In this document: positions 27,247 through 35,735 of the stretch, piece by piece
Position numbering within the stretch: the stretch's first letter is position 1
Layout: each line of letters opens with the position of its first letter
From: Microlunatus endophyticus
GTDB taxonomy: Bacteria; Actinomycetota; Actinomycetes; Propionibacteriales; Propionibacteriaceae
Assembly (NCBI RefSeq): GCF_014646195.1
Contig: NZ_BMMZ01000009.1
Location: forward strand, 62,001 to 126,000
Length of the DNA stretch: 64,000 nucleotides
Reading direction: 5' to 3'
Notes under the pieces: generated by a model
Seen by the model: the letters and a program-made list of their open reading frames with translations, nothing else
Database searches by the model: none
Told to the model about the DNA's origin: nothing
Made by a program: the position numbers and the translations under genes

Positions 27247-28736
27247 GATGACGGCACCGCCGACTCGGATTCATGATCACGATCGTGCCCGGTCCGTTCG
27301 TCGTCCTGCCCGTCCAGCCCATGGACGGTCTTCTCCCAATAGGAGGGGCGGACCAGCAGCTGCCAGATCCCCTTGAGAGCAGCAATCGCCATCAGGATCC
27401 AGTACAGCGGGGTGAGCAGACAGGCCATCAGCAGATTGGTGTCACCACCGGCGCGAGCACCGAGCAGCGTGCTGTAGAGGGCGAGCACGTTACCGATCAC
27501 GAAACTGGTCAGGGCCATGTAATACACCGGTGCCGGGTAGGCGACTGCGATCGCGGCGGGCTGGCCGAGAAGCCAGATGAACGCCACCAGCCAGAAGATC
27601 AGATTCGAGGCCGCAGCGATCGGCGTGCCGGCAAGCAACAGGGTCATGGCGACGGTGCCACGCAATCCGATCACACGGAGGGCGTTCCTGGGGCGGCGAA
27701 GCGCCACCAGGCAGGATTGCAGATAACCCTTGTACCAACGGGAACGCTGCCGGATCCAGTTGATGGCGTCGCTGTTGGCCTCCTCCCAGGTGATCGATTC
27801 GAGGACACCGGTCCGATAGCCGCGCCGGGCCAGCCGCAGTCCGAGGTCGGCGTCCTCGGTGACGTTGTACGGATCCCAGCCACCGGCTTCAGCAAGAACC
27901 TTCGCCTGCAGGTGGTTGGAGGTGCCACCCAGTGGCACCGGCCAACGGCGCGATGCCAAACCCGGCAGCAGATACCGGAACCACAGGCCGTACTCCGCCG
28001 CGAACCACCCGGTCAGCAGATTCTGGTCGCTGTTGTGGAAGGCCAACCGTGCCTGGATGCAGGCGAGTCCGGGGTCGCGGCGGAACAGCACGACCGCACG
28101 TCGCAGCTGCAGCGGGTCCGGGATGTCCTCGGCGTCGTAGATCGTGATGATCTCGCCGGTCGCGAACTGCATGCCGTAGTTGCAGGCCTTCGGTTTGGTC
28201 CGCGGCTCGGCAGGCGGCACCAGGATCAGCCGCATCGGCGACTCGACTCCGGCCGCCTGCGCGGCTTCGACCGTGGCGGTGTCGTCCGCTTCGAGCAGGA
28301 CCAGGATCTCGAGCTTGTCGGCCGGATACTCCAATGCCCCCAGGTGTTCGAGCAGTTGCCCGATGACCTCGGGCTCACCGTAGGCGGGCACCAGCACGGT
28401 GTAGCGCGGGAGATCATCATCAGCCAACTCACGGGCCTCGGCTTCGGAGACCGTCAGGATCGTCCGCTCGTCCAGCCCGGCGACGAACAACAGGACGCGC
28501 TGCACCATCGTGGCCAGATACAGCACCGCGACAGCCGCGGTCACGATGACCACCGTCGCCCCAGGCAGCAGCACCAGTCCCGCGATCAGCAACGCAGCGG
28601 CGACCAGCAGCGTACGGGTCTGCCACGGTACGAATACCGTCGCTGCGCTGGCCAACGGATCCCTCCGACGCAGCCCGTCCACTGCCTCGACCAGAGCATC
28701 GTCGGGGACGCTGGCGGCGCCGGGGCGCGTGCTCAT
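27243..28736 (-). CDS. processive family 2 glycosyltransferase (cellulose-synthase/hyaluronan-synthase-like)
   Basis: The 497-residue protein has two N-terminal helices, a GT-A domain and four C-terminal helices. The catalytic motifs are YTVLVPAYGEPE, LLEADD, IYDAEDIPDP (DxD), VTEDADLGLRL (TED) and RQRSRWYKGYLQS (QxxRW), the signature of processive synthases that polymerise and extrude a polysaccharide. There is no C-terminal PilZ domain, so direct cyclic-di-GMP control is unlikely. It is coupled by ATGA to the unknown membrane protein before it and works alongside the BcsB-like subunit. Confidence 0.9.
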   Translation of the reverse strand: MSTRPGAASVPDDALVEAVDGLRRRDPLASAATVFVPWQTRTLLVAAALLIAGLVLLPGATVVIVTAAVAVLYLATMVQRVLLFVAGLDERTILTVSEAEARELADDDLPRYTVLVPAYGEPEVIGQLLEHLGALEYPADKLEILVLLEADDTATVEAAQAAGVESPMRLILVPPAEPRTKPKACNYGMQFATGEIITIYDAEDIPDPLQLRRAVVLFRRDPGLACIQARLAFHNSDQNLLTGWFAAEYGLWFRYLLPGLASRRWPVPLGGTSNHLQAKVLAEAGGWDPYNVTEDADLGLRLARRGYRTGVLESITWEEANSDAINWIRQRSRWYKGYLQSCLVALRRPRNALRVIGLRGTVAMTLLLAGTPIAAASNLIFWLVAFIWLLGQPAAIAVAYPAPVYYMALTSFVIGNVLALYSTLLGARAGGDTNLLMACLLTPLYWILMAIAALKGIWQLLVRPSYWEKTVHGLDGQDDERTGHDRDHESESAVPSS

Positions 28737-30256
28737 CGGGCACCTGCAACACGCTGGGCCAGTTCCTGCCGACCGGCGGTCTCGAGAAGGTCGGCGTTCT
28801 TGATCTGCGGGACCTGGACCTGGGCCTGGCCCCGCAGGACCGATGTCAGGACAGCTCGGAAGCTGTCCAGGAGCGCGTGCGCGGGCTTGGGGAATTGTGC
28901 GCTCGGACGATGATCATCGACGAGCAGCAGCGTGATCCGCTGGGTCAGTACGGGTGGCCCGTCCGGGTCCGGATGGCGGACGGCGCGGTCGGCCGGTAGT
29001 GAGATCGTGAAGGTCAACATGCTCCAGGCGAGCAGCTTCTGCGGATCCACAGCCGCATAGAGCTGGCCGGTGACACCGTCACCAAGATCAACACGCGTGG
29101 CGGGCGACAACTCGAGCCGGCTGATCGGATAGGTGGTGCCGATCGGAAAGAGGTCGAAGCTGTGCTGCTTCTGCGTGGTCAGCACGTCGATGACCATCTC
29201 CCGGTGTCGGCCCTCGGCGTCGACCGCTTCCGGGCCCGTGTGCGGTCCGATCGCCTGCACCTTGTAACGAACCCAGCTCGCATTCACACCGAAGTAGGTG
29301 CTCTGATCGGGATAATCCTGCCGATCGATCTGCCGCCAGCCGGCCGGGATCAAGGACCCCGGCTCCCGGTGCGGACCGTCCGCCGGCAACACGGTCGGCT
29401 CCTGCAGCGGCGGCAGCGGTGGGATCACGACCGTTGCAATCCCCGCGACCACCATGATCAGGAGCGCACCGAACCGAGGCGCAGCCACCGCGGGCGCCGC
29501 GATGCCGTGCGGCCGCTGGTCCCGACAGCGCCACACCCACACCGACCCTCCGACCGCCATCGCGACCAGGGCTGGCACGACGACCAGGAAACTCACCCGA
29601 TCGGGGTTGAGCAGGATGAACGGGGCACCGGCAGCTGCTCCGAGCACCGGGGCGACCCACCACCGGCGCTCGCCCGACCGGCGTCCGCCCATCAGGAGCA
29701 GGATGATCACCAGGAGTTGGACACCCGCGCCCCAGCGCAGGCTGCCGTCGCCGAGCACGTAGCGGACCAGGCGGGACGGCAGCGGCCAGATGAGACCAAG
29801 CGTCGCCCAGGCCCAGCGGTACTGGAACACCCGGCGCAACCCGAAGAGCAGCACCCCGGCACTTCCGATGAAGATCCACATCATGAGCAGATCCACCCGC
29901 CACATCCGATAGCCGGTGTTCAGCGTCGGCGCGAGCAGGCTGGTGGCGACCACTGCCAGGACCAGCGTGATGCCGCCGACGATGACATCGGTCTCCCGGT
30001 CGTGAATCTCGATCCGGGGACGTCCGGCCCGGACGGTCGCGGTGGCTGCGAAGATCGCGTAGATCACCACCACCGGGACGTAGCTGAGCTCGAGATCCTG
30101 ACTGACACTGTTGGCGATCGACGCAATGCTGGACCTGAAGGCGACGACCGAGGCGACCACCAACACCAGCCAGCGAAGTGTCAGGCTGCCCAGCGACCGG
30201 TTGACCGACTGCCACCACGTCGGCGTCGCGTCGACAACGTCAGCGGGTGCGGCCAT
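28733..30256 (-). CDS. membrane protein of unknown function in the exopolysaccharide operon
   Basis: I do not recognise this 507-residue protein. Residues about 25-280 hold eight or nine hydrophobic helices. Residues 300-480 form a soluble, presumably extracytoplasmic domain (RQIDRQDYPDQSTYFGVN; LTTQKQHSFDLFPIGTTYP; SMLTFTISLPADRAV). Its place between the BcsB-like and GT2 genes, overlapping the former by 17 bases, implies a role in assembly or export of the polymer. The layout faintly recalls exosortase/EpsI-type proteins, but no Cys-Arg-His exosortase triad is visible. Confidence 0.75.
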   Translation of the reverse strand: MAAPADVVDATPTWWQSVNRSLGSLTLRWLVLVVASVVAFRSSIASIANSVSQDLELSYVPVVVIYAIFAATATVRAGRPRIEIHDRETDVIVGGITLVLAVVATSLLAPTLNTGYRMWRVDLLMMWIFIGSAGVLLFGLRRVFQYRWAWATLGLIWPLPSRLVRYVLGDGSLRWGAGVQLLVIILLLMGGRRSGERRWWVAPVLGAAAGAPFILLNPDRVSFLVVVPALVAMAVGGSVWVWRCRDQRPHGIAAPAVAAPRFGALLIMVVAGIATVVIPPLPPLQEPTVLPADGPHREPGSLIPAGWRQIDRQDYPDQSTYFGVNASWVRYKVQAIGPHTGPEAVDAEGRHREMVIDVLTTQKQHSFDLFPIGTTYPISRLELSPATRVDLGDGVTGQLYAAVDPQKLLAWSMLTFTISLPADRAVRHPDPDGPPVLTQRITLLLVDDHRPSAQFPKPAHALLDSFRAVLTSVLRGQAQVQVPQIKNADLLETAGRQELAQRVAGAR

Positions 30257-32201
30257 CGCGGCTCGTCTTGGCCGACGGACCCCCGCGACGGCGAACCCGG
30301 AGGATGATCAACAACGCCGCGCCCACGATGACGGCACCTCCGACGGCCCCGCCGATCGCCGCCACCCAGGTGGTCGGTATTCCGACCGATGTCGAGTCGG
30401 TACGGGTCGATTCGGCGACGCCAGGATCGCTGACTGCTCCGAAGGTTTTGACGGTGCCATCGGCCGAGCGGACTGCACCGACTCCGGTCAGCCCGGCCAG
30501 GCTGTCCGGTCGTTGCAGCCAGGTGATCAGCCCGCGTTCACCGGCTTCGGAACTCGCCTGCTCGACGAGCACGGTACGACTGTTCGATGTCGTCAGTTGC
30601 AGCGCGGCAGCGTCGACGGTCGTCTGCAACCGTCTGCCGTCAGGGACCGTGATGCTGGTCCGGCTGAAGCGGAGCGGAAGTCCTGGGACATCAGGCAGCG
30701 GCTGGTCGCCGACCAGCAACACCGCCGGGAGCCGGGACTGCAGCGCCTGCTCGAGGCCGGGCTGCCACTGCGGTGTCAGGGCGGTCCCGGGACTCAGCCG
30801 CTGCAGCGCGACTGCCACGGTCACCGAATCGGCAACAGCGCTGGCGTCGTCGCTCGGGGATCCGAGCACGTATCTGGGCTGCAGCGCGGCTGGCAATCGC
30901 GTGAAGGTCGAGGTGCCGCGGGTCGAGGACGACGTCGTCAGAGTCGAAGCAGGATCGATCGCCAGAGTTGTCTGGAGCCCAGTGTTACAACCGGCGCCGT
31001 CCGACAGCGCCACCAGGCTGAGGTCGGTGAATCTTCCGATCCTGGTCGCGGGCACCTGCGTAGTGAGGTCGAAGTCGTTGCTGGTCAACGGCCACGTCTG
31101 CAACGGTGTGCCGTCGGCGTACAGAACGAGGCTGCCCTGTCGCCCTTGAGGTGAGCGTTGGCTGTTCGTCACCGCGGTGCCGACCAGATGAAGCCGCCAG
31201 CCGCCGGCGACGCCGGCGACCTGGGCAGACTCGATGCCCAAGTGCACCGTTGCAGAGCCACCGCCGTCGGTCGCCAGCCCGCCGATGCCCAACTGGGTCA
31301 GCGTCTGGGTCTCGGGTGGATCCTGCGGAATCGTCGTACGGCCATCCGCAGTCGCGCTGGTTCCACTGGCGAGGGTGGCAAGGTCGCTGGTCAGGGCCGC
31401 AACCTGCGCCGTCAGGGCATCACCGTCTCCGCCGATCGTCAACTGCGTCCCGCCCGGACCGAGCGTCAGTCCGGCGGCACCGGAGCCCGTGAAGGTGACC
31501 CGGCGTCCCAGCCCGGTGGCGGCCGCGAGGTGCTCAGTTGCCGACTTCAGCCGGATTGTCGGGGTCGCCGGGGAGTAGCGGGCGGCAATGGCGGATGCCA
31601 GTCGTACGGCCGCCGACCCGACGGCCGCGGAAGGCTTGTCCGGAATCACAATCGTCAGACCCGTGAGAACCGACGGCAGGAATTCGTTGATGCCGGTCGG
31701 GACTTTGGGAGTGCCCTGGTATTTCAGCGCCATTCCGACGATCTGGGTTGCCGAGTTCTCGCCGGTTCCGCAGACTCCGGACTTCTGGTCCAGTCGGAAG
31801 GAAAGATCCACCGAGCCATCGCTTGCAGCGGTCGGCAACCCGACCGACAAGGGCAGCGACTCCCCGGCTTCGCCCGTCAACGCGATCTTGGCCAACTGAC
31901 GGTCTCCGGCGAAGACCTCGAGCGCCGTGTCGTCACCAGCTCCGCTGACCTGGATGGTCCCGGTCAGGCGGTCGGCCTTCAGGCCCTCCGGCACCGGGAG
32001 GGTGAGATCACTGGTCGAGTCGGCGGTCAGCGCGAGGCTCGTCGACTGCCCGAGATCATCGAGCGGCAGTTGTAAGGGAGCTGCTGCCGCGTGCGGGACG
32101 GACCGAAGTTGTGCCGTGAGCACCAAGAGCCCCAGCATGATCAAGCCGGCTCGGCGGGTCCGTGACAGTGGGTGCGACGACCTGGGAGAGGTGGGAGGCA
32201 T
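30240..32201 (-). CDS. BcsB-like polysaccharide synthase accessory subunit
   Basis: The 653-residue protein has a signal sequence, paired carbohydrate-binding-like and flavodoxin-like lobes, and one C-terminal anchor (WVAAIGGAVGGAVIVGAALL) followed by a basic tail. The most telling stretch is NEFLPSVLTGLTIVIPDKPS with following AAVRLASAIAARYSP, closely resembling BcsB of bacterial cellulose synthases. BcsB sits outside the membrane and guides the emerging glucan. It is the first large gene of a four-gene operon. The start has a poor ribosome site, so coupling to the small upstream ORF is possible. Confidence 0.85.
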   Translation of the reverse strand: MPPTSPRSSHPLSRTRRAGLIMLGLLVLTAQLRSVPHAAAAPLQLPLDDLGQSTSLALTADSTSDLTLPVPEGLKADRLTGTIQVSGAGDDTALEVFAGDRQLAKIALTGEAGESLPLSVGLPTAASDGSVDLSFRLDQKSGVCGTGENSATQIVGMALKYQGTPKVPTGINEFLPSVLTGLTIVIPDKPSAAVGSAAVRLASAIAARYSPATPTIRLKSATEHLAAATGLGRRVTFTGSGAAGLTLGPGGTQLTIGGDGDALTAQVAALTSDLATLASGTSATADGRTTIPQDPPETQTLTQLGIGGLATDGGGSATVHLGIESAQVAGVAGGWRLHLVGTAVTNSQRSPQGRQGSLVLYADGTPLQTWPLTSNDFDLTTQVPATRIGRFTDLSLVALSDGAGCNTGLQTTLAIDPASTLTTSSSTRGTSTFTRLPAALQPRYVLGSPSDDASAVADSVTVAVALQRLSPGTALTPQWQPGLEQALQSRLPAVLLVGDQPLPDVPGLPLRFSRTSITVPDGRRLQTTVDAAALQLTTSNSRTVLVEQASSEAGERGLITWLQRPDSLAGLTGVGAVRSADGTVKTFGAVSDPGVAESTRTDSTSVGIPTTWVAAIGGAVGGAVIVGAALLIILRVRRRGGPSAKTSRDGRTR

Positions 32202-32306
32202 CGCTGGACAACGCTACCGCCCGACTAGCTCTGACATGTGTTTCGTCTCGCGAGTCGCATCAACGGTTTTCCGAGACGATCTGCCGCGCCGACCAAGGCC
32301 GGAGGC

Positions 32307-32390
32307 TCAATGATTGCGGTGCTGCAAACGCCAGTTGTTCACGACGAGCACCATCACGGTGATGGCCAAAGACAGAAACAGAAACCGCAT
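32307..32390 (-). CDS. candidate 27-residue single-helix membrane protein upstream of the polysaccharide operon
   Basis: The ORF reads MRFLFLSLAITVMVLVVNNW and then RLQHRNH: one hydrophobic helix followed by a basic tail, as expected for a membrane microprotein with its C-terminus in the cytoplasm. A purine-rich GGGGGAGAG lies about nine bases upstream of the ATG. It is in the same orientation as the BcsB-like gene, about 100 bases before it, and cellulose operons elsewhere (BcsF) also contain single-helix peptides. No homology can be claimed. Confidence 0.5.
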   Translation of the reverse strand: MRFLFLSLAITVMVLVVNNWRLQHRNH

Positions 32391-32430
32391 GTCAGTTCAC
32401 TCTCCCCCGAGAATTAGATTTACCTCTGCC

Positions 32431-32504
32431 GTCGCATTCGTGTGGAGCGCTCACGCAGGAGTCCCCCGACGTTCCATCGGATCGCTCCACACGAATGCCG
32501 CGAC
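32431..32504. other. long perfect inverted repeat (RNA hairpin) ahead of the polysaccharide operon
   Basis: CATTCGTGTGGAGCG at 32435-32449 is exactly complementary to 32483-32497, and GTCG (32431-32434) can also pair with CGAC (32501-32504) across a three-base bulge. The loop is 33 bases. It lies between 46-nt element copy B and the 27-residue ORF. It could be a 5'-leader regulator of the minus-strand operon or a terminator; no T-tract is present. The remainder of 32391-32754 shows no other gene. Confidence 0.7.
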
Positions 32505-32581
32505 ATTTCCTTACCAAGCCAGGACTCGCTCGATCGGCCGCAGCTGCCCCCGACAGCGGGCCGTGGTTCCCGACAACAAGA

Positions 32582-32627
32582 ACAGTAGCAGGGTCGTGTC
32601 CAAAATGGACATGTCCTAATCAGGAAA
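32582..32627. repeat. 46-nt conserved element, copy B
   Basis: It aligns without gaps to copies A and C (36 of 46 identical to each). Its core is GTCCAAAATGGACATGTCC, identical in copy C. It lies 128 bases before the PhyH-type gene on the plus strand and about 190 bases before the microprotein ORF on the minus strand, so it may be a divergent promoter/operator. The minus strand shows TGCTACTGT, an extended -10-like sequence. Confidence 0.7.
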
Positions 32628-32754
32628 GGGACCTTGGTCCTGTCCACGATGCCCGGACGGTGCTCAGACGTGGATGCATGGACAGGTCGGCGGTGTCGGT
32701 GCAGAGTGGTTCCCAGACGTGTTGGCGACCGGCAGACCACAGGAGGCAGCCGCG

Positions 32755-33702
32755 ATGACCACCGTGACGGACAGCACCCAGATTCCCTCGGTCGAGTTGA
32801 CCGATTCCACCCCGCTGCTCGGGGACCCTCGTCGGCTGCTCGAGCGTGCCGGCCAGGACGGGTACCTCTTCTTCCGAGGACTCCTCGACCGCGACAAGGT
32901 TCTCGATGTCCGGAGGCAGATCATGCACGTGGTCGCCGACCACGGATGGCTCAAGCCGGGCACCGATGTCATGGACGGCGTCGCCGACACCGCCGCCTTC
33001 GATCGGGTGGATCCGGTCGCAGCGGCATTCTGCGGCACCGGCGTGCCACGGGAGGCCTACCAGGACGTGTACCGGATCCAGGACTTCCACGGCATCGGCC
33101 ACGACCGGGCACTACTGGACCTGTACGACGGTCTGCTCGGTGGGCGCGTGCTCCGTCAGCCGCTGTCGATCGCGCGGGTGATGGTTCCGGGACGTGGCTC
33201 GTCCCCGACACCTGCCCATCAGGACTTCATCCACATCCAGGGCACCAAGAACGTCTGGACCGCCTGGTTCCCGTTGGGCGATTGCCCTGTCGAGTTGGGT
33301 GGGCTCACGGTCCTCGTCGGGTCCCATGCTGATGGTCTGCTGACTTATCACGCCGCCCAGGGCGCCGGTGAACTGGAGGCCTACATCTGCAACTCGGGCT
33401 ACAACTGGGGCGTCGCCGACTTCCGCGCTGGCGACGTGCTCACCTTCACCAGCCTGACCGTGCATCGCAGCCAACCGAACACCCCCGGCGAACAGGTTCG
33501 GTTGTCGGTGGACATGAGATACCAGCGCGACGACGAGCCGATCACGTACGGCGCGATCAGCCCGCACTGCAACGTCCTGAGCTGGGACGAGGTGTACGAG
33601 GGCTGGACCGACGAGAACCTGCAGTACTACTGGAGCGATCATGATCTGCAGTTGGTCGGATACGACGAGGAGTTGCGCTGGCAGAAGCACAAGATCTGCT
33701 GA
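32755..33702 (+). CDS. phytanoyl-CoA dioxygenase (PhyH) family Fe(II)/2-oxoglutarate oxygenase
   Basis: The 315-residue protein has the facial triad H155-x-D157 (AHQDFIHIQG) and H227 (TVHRSQPN), with R239 (QVRLSVDMRYQ) placed to bind 2-oxoglutarate. A GGLTVLVGSH segment precedes the distal His as in many PhyH enzymes. It would hydroxylate a small molecule, possibly one imported by the peptide-type ABC system encoded next. ATG 32755 is chosen because AGGAGG lies eight bases upstream; longer in-frame starts are not needed. Confidence 0.88.
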   Translation: MTTVTDSTQIPSVELTDSTPLLGDPRRLLERAGQDGYLFFRGLLDRDKVLDVRRQIMHVVADHGWLKPGTDVMDGVADTAAFDRVDPVAAAFCGTGVPREAYQDVYRIQDFHGIGHDRALLDLYDGLLGGRVLRQPLSIARVMVPGRGSSPTPAHQDFIHIQGTKNVWTAWFPLGDCPVELGGLTVLVGSHADGLLTYHAAQGAGELEAYICNSGYNWGVADFRAGDVLTFTSLTVHRSQPNTPGEQVRLSVDMRYQRDDEPITYGAISPHCNVLSWDEVYEGWTDENLQYYWSDHDLQLVGYDEELRWQKHKIC

Positions 33703-33720
33703 CCCGGCAGCCTTGACGCC

Positions 33721-33851
33721 GTTGATCTCTCTTGATCAACGCGCTGTATCGCTTTGTCACAATCGTGTGTCTGATCGGGATGCGCGATGGGCAGACGTGG
33801 TAATCATGATCAATCCGTTCTGGAGTCCGTACAAGATTTCTCTTGATCAAC
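33721..33851. promoter_or_regulatory. paired TCTCTTGATCAAC repeats upstream of the peptide ABC operon
   Basis: The 13-mer TCTCTTGATCAAC occurs at 33728-33740 and again at 33839-33851, each holding the palindrome TTGATCAA. The first copy is also the right arm of GTTGATC-TCTCTT-GATCAAC (33721-33740). The second ends 30 bases before the binding-protein start. They may be paired operator sites. The intervening 98 bases have no ORF of note. Confidence 0.45.
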
Positions 33852-33881
33852 AGGTGTTCTTCCGAGAGGGGAAACGCAGCT

Positions 33882-35702
33882 GTGGCAAGCCTGATACCAG
33901 CCCAAGGTCCGACCCTGGTTACAGACAAGGCCCTGATCCTCAACCGGCGGAATCTTCTGGCAGCTGGTAGCGCCGGAGCCTTGACCGCCCTGTTGGCCGC
34001 CTGTGGCGGAGGGACATCGAAACAGTCGTCGGGCGCAGGCTCCAAGAATGCGCTGGGCGTCACCCTCCCTGCGGGCTCTGCACCGGCGTCCGATCAGTAC
34101 TATGTCCAGCCTTTCGACTCGACCGGCGTGACCTACAAGGCCATGGACTTCTATGAGACGGTCTACTCCCGTGCACCGCTGGCCGACCAGTTCACCATCC
34201 CGCTGGTCAGGCTGACCAAGAACTACGGAATCGTCCCCGCCGCGGCAACCAGCTGGGAACAGTCCTCGGACGGCAAGAGTTGGACCTTCCACCTCCGCAA
34301 GGGGATCAACTGGTCAGACGGTGCCGAACTGACCGCGGCTGATTTTGTCGAGACGCTGCGATATTCAGCGGATCCGAAGCACGCTTGGGACTTCGCATGG
34401 TTCTGGTCCGGGGTGATCAAGAACTATACCGAGGCAGTGGCCGGTAAGGTACCGACCAGCGAGATCGGTGTGCGCCAGGGCGCAGACAAGTACACGTTGG
34501 TTTTCGAGAGTGATGCGCCGGTGGCGTTCATGCCGTCCGCGTGCCTCTACACGACACCTCTGTCGGCCGCTGCCTTGCACAAGCACGGCTCTGGCCAGTA
34601 CAACATCGACCCGGCGACGTCGGTGACCTGCGGGGACTACGCCCTCAAGACTTTCGAACCCACATCCACCGTGGTGCTCGAACCGAACAAGAAGTACAGC
34701 GGACCGATCAAACCGCCCATCGCAGGCCTGGTCGCCAAGATCTATGCCGGAGGCGACATGCTGCCGCGCTTTCAGACCGGCGAGGTGGACACGATCAACG
34801 CGGGCCCGATCGACGTCAAAGCTGCGAGCAGGAACTCCCAACTGAAGAAGCTCCATCTGTACAAGAACCCCCAAGACTTCAAGATCTGGTACGTCTTCTT
34901 CGACGTCACCAAATCGCCGTTCGACAAGCTGGAGGTGCGTCAGGCGTTCGCTCATTCCGTCGACCGCGATCCGCTGGTCAACAACATCCTCGCTCCACTG
35001 GCCAGCCCCGCGTACGGTTACCTGATGCCTGGTTACCCGTTCGCGATCGGTGACGAACTGAAGCAGTACACGAATTACGACCCCACAAAGGCAAAGTCAC
35101 TCCTGGCCCAGGCCGGCTACCCGAATGGTCAGGGCTTCCCGGCCGTCACCTTCGACTGGTTCCCGAATGCAGCCGCGAGCTCCGATTCCGTGGTTCAGGC
35201 GCTGGTCGAGAACTGGAACAAAGTCCTCGGCATCAACATCAAGCTGCAGCAGATCGACCAGACCACCTTCTACGACCGGATGAACAAGAAGCCGACCGAA
35301 ATCACTATGGGCATGGTGTCGTACGGGATGGACTATTTTGATGCGTCCAACATGCTCAGCGTCTACAAGAGCAACGGCCGGCACAACTGGAACAACAAGC
35401 AGTACGACGATCTGCTGGCCCAGGGCGCTGCAGAGAGCGACAAGACCAAGCGACAAGAGATCTACACGAAGGCCCAGGTGCTACTGACTCAGCAGGCGCC
35501 GGCTGTGTTCATCTTCCACCCGCTGTACGGCTACTACTACGGCCCGTACATGCAGGGTGCGGCTCTGACCAAGAATGACCTCGGCTACGACGGCATCCAA
35601 TGGCCGGGATTCTCGCCGACGAGCGATTCGATGGATACCCTCCATGTCGCGTCGAACGTGAGCGACTCCAAGCGACAGCCCCAGACACTCCTCGGTTCAT
35701 GA
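33882..35702 (+). CDS. peptide/opine-type ABC transporter substrate-binding lipoprotein (DppA/OppA family)
   Basis: The 606-residue protein has a twin-arginine-like signal (LNRRNLLAAG) and a lipobox at C41 (LLAACGGG). It follows the family-5 solute-binding plan: YGIVPAAATSWEQSSDGKSWTFHLRKG is the typical early segment (named by its ends), followed by PFDKLEVRQAFAHSVDR and YDPTKAKSLLAQAGYP. GTG 33882 is used because GAGAGGGGA precedes it; an upstream TTG would add 13 residues. Family-5 proteins bind peptides, opines, nickel or oligosaccharides. The linked dioxygenase and reductase suggest a small-molecule substrate rather than dietary peptides. Confidence 0.92.
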   Translation: MASLIPAQGPTLVTDKALILNRRNLLAAGSAGALTALLAACGGGTSKQSSGAGSKNALGVTLPAGSAPASDQYYVQPFDSTGVTYKAMDFYETVYSRAPLADQFTIPLVRLTKNYGIVPAAATSWEQSSDGKSWTFHLRKGINWSDGAELTAADFVETLRYSADPKHAWDFAWFWSGVIKNYTEAVAGKVPTSEIGVRQGADKYTLVFESDAPVAFMPSACLYTTPLSAAALHKHGSGQYNIDPATSVTCGDYALKTFEPTSTVVLEPNKKYSGPIKPPIAGLVAKIYAGGDMLPRFQTGEVDTINAGPIDVKAASRNSQLKKLHLYKNPQDFKIWYVFFDVTKSPFDKLEVRQAFAHSVDRDPLVNNILAPLASPAYGYLMPGYPFAIGDELKQYTNYDPTKAKSLLAQAGYPNGQGFPAVTFDWFPNAAASSDSVVQALVENWNKVLGINIKLQQIDQTTFYDRMNKKPTEITMGMVSYGMDYFDASNMLSVYKSNGRHNWNNKQYDDLLAQGAAESDKTKRQEIYTKAQVLLTQQAPAVFIFHPLYGYYYGPYMQGAALTKNDLGYDGIQWPGFSPTSDSMDTLHVASNVSDSKRQPQTLLGS

Positions 35703-35735
35703 CTCGGTCCGGCGCTACTTGAGAGGAGCGGCCGG

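Noticed and set aside
27273-28913. Open plus-strand frame of 546 codons
   Set aside because: It runs antisense to the GT2 gene, has Gln/Arg/His-rich composition and no family resemblance; such shadows are usual in GC-rich DNA.
28733-30256. Exosortase/EpsI-type enzyme
   Set aside because: Helix number and a soluble C-terminal domain are reminiscent, but no Cys-Arg-His exosortase triad can be found.
32582-32627. Terminal inverted repeat of a complete insertion sequence
   Set aside because: No transposase frame or remnant lies next to any of the three copies; a solitary-element origin is kept only as an alternative.
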